Positions 6,432 to 10,249 of a stretch of 10,249 bases of DNA are shown one piece after another. The notes beneath the pieces are model-generated. The model was not told the origin of the DNA and did no database searches. It saw only the letters and a program-made list of their open reading frames with translations. Each line of letters begins with the position of its first letter. The first letter of the stretch is position 1. Made by a program: the position numbers and the translations under genes. Source of the stretch: Planctomycetaceae bacterium (GTDB lineage Bacteria > Planctomycetota > Planctomycetia > Pirellulales > Pirellulaceae); the NCBI GenBank assembly GCA_007133715.1, contig SLMF01000741.1:1-10249 (forward strand), in the 5' to 3' direction.

Positions 6432-6486
6432 GTCAGGGCCGCGAACCGCGTCGGATTCACGGAACGCGGGCCCCCGGTCATTTCGG

Positions 6487-7296
6487 TCAGTCTTCTGGGT
6501 TCGTTCGCGCGACCCAGGCGGCTCCGCGGCGGTGGAGTTCGGCGGCTCCTGGATTACGGAAGGCGATGTTGTCGTGGCCGAGGACGGAGTGGAAGACGCG
6601 GCCTTCGCCGTATTGATGAATAAAGGCCATGGGATAGGTCTGGCCGTCGACTCGCGAGACGGCGGTGGCCAGGACGGTGATCGGAAGCTCGCCTTCGAGA
6701 CAGGTGTAGAGTTCGTCGGCGATCTCGAAGTCCTCCAGGCCGCGGGTGATGGGGTGCGGGACATCGGTGATGTTGACCGTGAATCGGCCATGAGGATCGT
6801 GCTGCCGCTTGCCGGGCGGCGGCGTGGCTCCAAACCAGACGCGGCCCGCTAATTCGAGATACTCGGCCTTGAATTCTTCAAAGGCGCCACAGGCAAAATG
6901 AACCAGCATCAACCCGCCTCCCCCACGCACATATTCGACCAGGTTGTCAAACGCCTCCCGACCCGGTACCTCGGGGTCGTAGTTCTTAAAGTGCAAGACC
7001 ACGGCGTCGTAGTCCGATAACGGGGTTTCCGCCATCGCGCGCAGGTCCGTTAACAACGTGACTTGCAACTGCGGGTGCCGAGCCAATTCCTCCTGCAATA
7101 CGGGCCCGGTCTCCTGCCAGCGATGACCGCGGTAGTCTTCGCCCGTGACGATCAGGATGCGGCGAGTTTCCCGGGGTTCCTGCCCGACGGACTCGGCCGA
7201 ATCCGCAGCCATGATCGGTCCGCTCGCCGTTAGCGCCCCGACAAACAAATGGGCCAACAAGGCTCGAACCAGCCCTGCCAATGGGATGCGCTTCAT
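6487..7296 (-). CDS. Exported ThuA-like domain protein
   Basis: A 269-residue protein. Residues 1-30 look like a signal peptide (MKR, hydrophobic stretch, then IMAADS), so export is likely. The rest is a ThuA-like class I glutamine amidotransferase-fold domain: RRILIVTGEDYRGHRW, DYDAVVLHFKNYD, GGGLMLVHFACGAF, ELAGRVWFG, then VPHPITRGLEDFEIADELY and the C-terminal YGEGRVFHSVLGHD. The family is named after the trehalose-utilisation protein ThuA of Sinorhizobium. Its biochemical role is not settled, and exported members are often found near sugar or glycoside degradation genes. ATG 7296 is chosen because it yields the signal peptide and has a GGGGAGA ribosome site about 7 bases upstream; an upstream in-frame ATG (7476) would lie inside the promoter region. 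The gene stands apart from GH57 (288 bp) with its own promoter, so it is probably a single-gene unit. Family call is confident, substrate unknown. Confidence 0.9.
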   Translation of the reverse strand: MKRIPLAGLVRALLAHLFVGALTASGPIMAADSAESVGQEPRETRRILIVTGEDYRGHRWQETGPVLQEELARHPQLQVTLLTDLRAMAETPLSDYDAVVLHFKNYDPEVPGREAFDNLVEYVRGGGGLMLVHFACGAFEEFKAEYLELAGRVWFGATPPPGKRQHDPHGRFTVNITDVPHPITRGLEDFEIADELYTCLEGELPITVLATAVSRVDGQTYPMAFIHQYGEGRVFHSVLGHDNIAFRNPGAAELHRRGAAWVARTNPED

Positions 7297-7431
7297 GTTG
7301 GGTCTCCCCGGGGAAGAAGTGGAACTCGGGTGCCAGACGGGGAACCGATCCGGAACCGGCCCCTCTGCCCGGAGGCGGTGGGGCAGGTACCCCCGATCGT
7401 CTGCTGTTCCCGCGCGATGTAACCAACTGGC

Positions 7432-7461
7432 ATGATAGAACGATACCCGCCCCATTGTCAA
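7432..7461 (-). promoter_or_regulatory. Near-consensus sigma70-type promoter for the ThuA-like gene
   Basis: On the minus strand TTGACA (7461-7456, 6/6) and TATCAT (7437-7432, 5/6 to TATAAT) are separated by 18 bp. The predicted transcript would start near 7425, leaving a leader of about 130 nt before the ATG at 7296. This is the best promoter match in the window and supports the downstream start codon for the ThuA-like gene. Confidence 0.6.
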
Positions 7462-7486
7462 CTCGCCGTCTTCCATGCGCGTCTGC

Positions 7487-7511
7487 GGGGCAAATCGCCC
7501 CGAAGTGGGGC
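7487..7511. other. Three alternating GC blocks able to form rival hairpins
   Basis: GGGGC (7487-7491), GCCCC (7497-7501) and GGGGC (7507-7511) are spaced by 5 nt each, so the middle block can pair with either neighbour. This lies about 75 bp past the GH57 stop and about 25 bp upstream of the ThuA promoter. With no T-run it is a poor intrinsic terminator, but it could slow transcription from GH57 or serve as a protein-binding site. Weak evidence. Confidence 0.25.
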
Positions 7512-7584
7512 CTCACCTCCATTGGCGGCAGGGACATGGATCTGCATGATGCTCTCTGAGAATTGAAAACCACCCCCGCCCTGC

Positions 7585-9774
7585 TCAGGCTCCGACGGCG
7601 GTCGCGGCCAGCGGGGCTTCCGCGTCCGAACCGCGACGGCTCTCCGCTACGGAGGTGTCCAGATCCAGCTGCAGGGTGACGCTCCAGCGGCCGTCGCGGC
7701 TGCCCCGGATCCGCCAATGGGGCATGACGACCACCGACTGATGGATCCGTTCGATGCCCCCTTCCGATTGGCTGATCGCGGCCACCGGGAAGGCCCAGAA
7801 GCCGCCGGGCTGGCTGCTACGGAGCCGGACGTCGATTCCCAGCCATTGGTCGACCAGTCCCAACTGGCGTATTTCGAGCAGATCGAGCGGTGTGCCCAGA
7901 TGACCCAGACTATCGGACCGATCGCCTTGGTAGAAGAAGCGATCCTCGGCCTCGGCCGGCAGCCCCGCAAAATTGAACTCGATGGCAAAGTGCAATTCCG
8001 CATCCGGCGGCACGCCTTCGATCTGATAGGCGATTTCGAGGGTCGAGCTGTCGGGCACCAATTTGACGCCCTTGGTCAAGGTCAGCGGAATACCCCAGGC
8101 GTTGCCCTCACGTGAGAGCAGGGCCTGGACACGATCGGAACTGCGTCGGAGTCGGGCCGTGTAGCCGCCGGACGAGAAATCGCCGCGTTCCATGGCTTCG
8201 CCGCGCTGGATGGCTGTGAGACTCACGTCGTTGTCGAAAAAGTGATCGATCAGACTCTTCCGCGGTTCGAGATCGTAACGCAGTTCGCGTTCCAGCCCCG
8301 GCTGTTTGAACACCACGCGGTCGTGGATGCTGGCACAATCCGACCCGCCGTCCTGCGGTCTCGCCACCACGTTGCGGTGATAGGCTTCGGGACGCCGGGT
8401 GAACGTCGCCAGCAGATTATGGCAGATCGAACGGACGTCCAACTCGTACATCTGCCCGCCGTCGGCCGGATCGATCAGGGCCATCAGGCGGTTGTTGACC
8501 AGCTGCATTTCCGGGCGGGCATCGAAATCGTAATCGTCCTGTTCGATCCGCACCTGGTCCGCCGCTTCGCCCAGCAGTTGGTCCAACAGGTTGTCCGCAG
8601 CGATCAGATGGTGATAGACCGCATTGCGGAGGTGCGGCAGGTAGATCCCGCCGAAGGCCCCGTGCCAGTAGCTGCAGTTGCACTGGCCCCGATACAGTTC
8701 GCGTCGAGCCGCTTCCAATTCCGGAGCGTCGTCCGTCCGACCTTCTGCTTCTTCCAGCCGCCGACTGACCATCATCATGCGGCTGTACATCTCGTTCGCC
8801 TCGGGGTACTTGACCCGGAAGTTGCGCCAGTAACCGCCGCGGACAAACGGCTGGATCCGCTCCCAGCGCGGGTCATCCCTCATTTCGCGGACCATATCCT
8901 CGTAGTCCATCTGCTGGCGGACCGGCAGAGCCCACTCGGTCATCTCCCGATAGCTGCCGTCGGGCAGATAGATCTTGCCAACCGGCGGCACGCTGTCGAA
9001 GGCTTCGCCCAAGGTGGTGGTCTTCAGCCAGCCGCGGTGGGCCGTCAGAGCATCCAGGAACCGCACGAGCCAGCCGTCCTGATAACAGTGCTGGTGCGTC
9101 TCGGGCCAAGTCCCGAATTTCTCGCCGTCGTCCCCGAACACGATCACCGCCCCCGGATGCCGCTCGGCGATCTGCCGCAGGTAGTCGAGGGTGGCTTCCG
9201 GCTGGCCGAACGGGATCAGGTAGCGCAATCGCTCGCTGCCCGGAAAGATGCTCAGCGTCCGGCCTTCGTCTTCGGTCAAGTACGAACCGACCAGCTGTTC
9301 GTCCTTCAGCCCGGCGTTTCGGAAGTGGAAATCGTCCAGCACGGTGTACAACACGCCGCTTCGATTCAGGTCGCTGGTCAGATTCTGTTCCCACACCCGC
9401 TCGGGGATCCAAGCACCGCGCACGCGGGCTGCCAGCCGCTCTTCCAGCCAATTCCGGAACGCGAGCAGCTGGCCGCGACGGTCGCGCGCGGGGATCATCG
9501 TCAGGATCGGTTCATAAAACGCGCCGCCGATGATCTCGATCCGCCCCGCCTGGACCAGCTTCGCCAAACGATCCAAATACTCGGGATGGTGCGTGTCCAG
9601 CCATTCGATCAGCGGGCCGCTGGTGTGCAGCGACAACTGCAAATCCGAATAGCCCTCGAAGACCTCCAGGAAAGGGAGATAACTCTCGCAGTAGGCCTGT
9701 TCGAACACATGGTCGAAATTGCCGATCGGCTGGTGGTTGTGCAGAACCAAACAGAAGCGAAGCGAGTTGTTCAT
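7585..9774 (-). CDS. GH57 4-alpha-glucanotransferase/alpha-amylase-type enzyme
   Basis: A 729-residue glycoside hydrolase family 57 protein acting on alpha-1,4-glucans such as glycogen or maltodextrin. It begins MNNSLRFCLVLHNHQPIGNF (conserved HQP, 14-16). Further motifs are EIIGGAFYEPIL (80-91), RGAWIPERVWE with the expected nucleophile Glu125, and VIVFGDDGEKFGTWP with the expected acid/base Asp216. These lie two residues from Glu123 and Asp214 of Thermococcus litoralis 4-alpha-glucanotransferase, so the closest functional match is that subfamily. The middle (about 290-400) and C-terminal (about 410-720) parts fit the DUF1925 and DUF1926 domains that follow the catalytic barrel in that enzyme. 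There is no signal peptide, so it is probably intracellular. ATG 9774 directly precedes the conserved first strand; no strong ribosome site is visible. The start is 37 bp after the galT-like stop, so the two are probably cotranscribed. Transferase versus hydrolase activity cannot be decided from sequence. Confidence 0.93.
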   Translation of the reverse strand: MNNSLRFCLVLHNHQPIGNFDHVFEQAYCESYLPFLEVFEGYSDLQLSLHTSGPLIEWLDTHHPEYLDRLAKLVQAGRIEIIGGAFYEPILTMIPARDRRGQLLAFRNWLEERLAARVRGAWIPERVWEQNLTSDLNRSGVLYTVLDDFHFRNAGLKDEQLVGSYLTEDEGRTLSIFPGSERLRYLIPFGQPEATLDYLRQIAERHPGAVIVFGDDGEKFGTWPETHQHCYQDGWLVRFLDALTAHRGWLKTTTLGEAFDSVPPVGKIYLPDGSYREMTEWALPVRQQMDYEDMVREMRDDPRWERIQPFVRGGYWRNFRVKYPEANEMYSRMMMVSRRLEEAEGRTDDAPELEAARRELYRGQCNCSYWHGAFGGIYLPHLRNAVYHHLIAADNLLDQLLGEAADQVRIEQDDYDFDARPEMQLVNNRLMALIDPADGGQMYELDVRSICHNLLATFTRRPEAYHRNVVARPQDGGSDCASIHDRVVFKQPGLERELRYDLEPRKSLIDHFFDNDVSLTAIQRGEAMERGDFSSGGYTARLRRSSDRVQALLSREGNAWGIPLTLTKGVKLVPDSSTLEIAYQIEGVPPDAELHFAIEFNFAGLPAEAEDRFFYQGDRSDSLGHLGTPLDLLEIRQLGLVDQWLGIDVRLRSSQPGGFWAFPVAAISQSEGGIERIHQSVVVMPHWRIRGSRDGRWSVTLQLDLDTSVAESRRGSDAEAPLAATAVGA

Positions 9775-9811
9775 AAAACGTGGTGTCCGTGGTTACGATC
9801 GTCCAGTTGGT

Positions 9812-10249
9812 TTAGGAATCGCAGCAGGCGGGCGCCCGGGGCGGCCACGCGCGTCGCAGCTGCTCCGCCGCCTGCTCGGGAGCGACGGAATTGATGTAAT
9901 CCCCCGCGCCCCATTCAAAACCGGCGGTCTGGGCAAGCCGGGGAAAAATCTCTAAATGCCAGTGATAATAGGGCAATTGCCGAACTCGAAACGGCGCCGT
10001 GTGAATCAAATAATTGAACTCCGGATCGCTCAAGAGGCATTCCAGCCGCCGCAAGACGTCTTGAACCAGCATGGCGAGCCCTTCAATTTGCCCATCTTCC
10101 GCAAACTCAAAATGACTCCCATGCCGCTTGGGTACAATCCAGGTCTCGTAAGCGAATTGACTGGCGAAAGGACAGATTACCACAAATTGGTCGGTTTGTG
10201 CCACCACCCGCACACCGGCCGCCAGCTCGCGTTCCAACATGCCACAGAA
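9812..10249 (-). CDS. galT: GalT-like hexose-1-phosphate uridylyltransferase, C-terminal part
   Basis: The frame is open through the right edge (FCGMLERELAAG is its first readable part), so the N-terminal half is outside the window and the internal ATG at 10240 is not the start. The visible 145 residues match the C-terminal HIT-fold domain of galactose-1-phosphate uridylyltransferase: FVVICPFASQFAYETWIVPKRH, then PYYHWHLEIFPRLAQTAGFEWGAGDYINSVAPEQAAEQLR. In the Leloir pathway this family swaps UMP between UDP-glucose and galactose-1-phosphate. The catalytic His-x-His site of the N-terminal domain is not in view, and related bacterial proteins may act on other hexose phosphates or as ADP-glucose-type transferases, so the symbol is provisional. 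It is followed after 37 bp by the GH57 gene, suggesting joint work on sugar phosphates and storage glucan. Confidence 0.85.
   Translation of the reverse strand, partial: FCGMLERELAAGVRVVAQTDQFVVICPFASQFAYETWIVPKRHGSHFEFAEDGQIEGLAMLVQDVLRRLECLLSDPEFNYLIHTAPFRVRQLPYYHWHLEIFPRLAQTAGFEWGAGDYINSVAPEQAAEQLRRAWPPRAPACCDS

Noticed and set aside
8242..9894. Plus-strand open frame of 550 codons opposite GH57
   Set aside because: It is antisense to a full-length GH57 gene with intact catalytic motifs; composition and lack of motifs mark it as a shadow.

Overview
The window looks like chromosomal DNA from a GC-rich aerobic bacterium. A member of the Planctomycetes (Pirellulaceae-like) is my best guess. 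The clues are a secreted ThuA-domain protein, a rubredoxin/membrane/cytochrome c protein, a GH57 glucan enzyme paired with a GalT-like transferase, and an Rpn-family nuclease gene. This assignment is inference from gene content only; no rRNA or other marker is present. Every gene I can support lies on the minus strand, so transcription runs from the right edge to the left edge.

In transcription order: (1) 10249-9812, the C-terminal part of a GalT-like hexose-1-phosphate uridylyltransferase, cut by the right edge. (2) 9774-7585, a full-length GH57 4-alpha-glucanotransferase/amylase-type enzyme, 37 bp after galT. (3) 7296-6487, an exported ThuA-like protein with its own near-consensus sigma70-type promoter. 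(4) 6486-6082, a gene-free stretch holding a 132-bp nested inverted repeat and a possible promoter. (5) 6081-5418, a rubredoxin domain, three membrane helices and a cytochrome c domain, the last in a different frame from the rest. (6) 5375-3624, a membrane-anchored protein joining two CDGSH iron-sulfur motifs to the FMN/[3Fe-4S] domain of glutamate synthase. (7) 3429-2800, a Mn-type superoxide dismutase. (8) 2619-793, dihydroxyacid dehydratase (IlvD) of the E. coli-like, probably [4Fe-4S], class. (9) from about 767 to the left edge, an Rpn/YhgA-family PD-(D/E)XK nuclease whose reading frame is clear but which lacks a normal start codon.

Two functional themes emerge. The right part (GalT, GH57) belongs to sugar and alpha-glucan metabolism. 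The middle part (rubredoxin/cytochrome c, CDGSH-glutamate synthase, superoxide dismutase, IlvD) is rich in iron-sulfur and heme redox proteins. It places a superoxide-removing enzyme directly before an enzyme whose E. coli relative is a classic superoxide target. The rubredoxin-cytochrome plus CDGSH-glutamate synthase pair is the best candidate for a poorly described system: both products have predicted membrane segments, both carry several redox centres, and they are likely cotranscribed.
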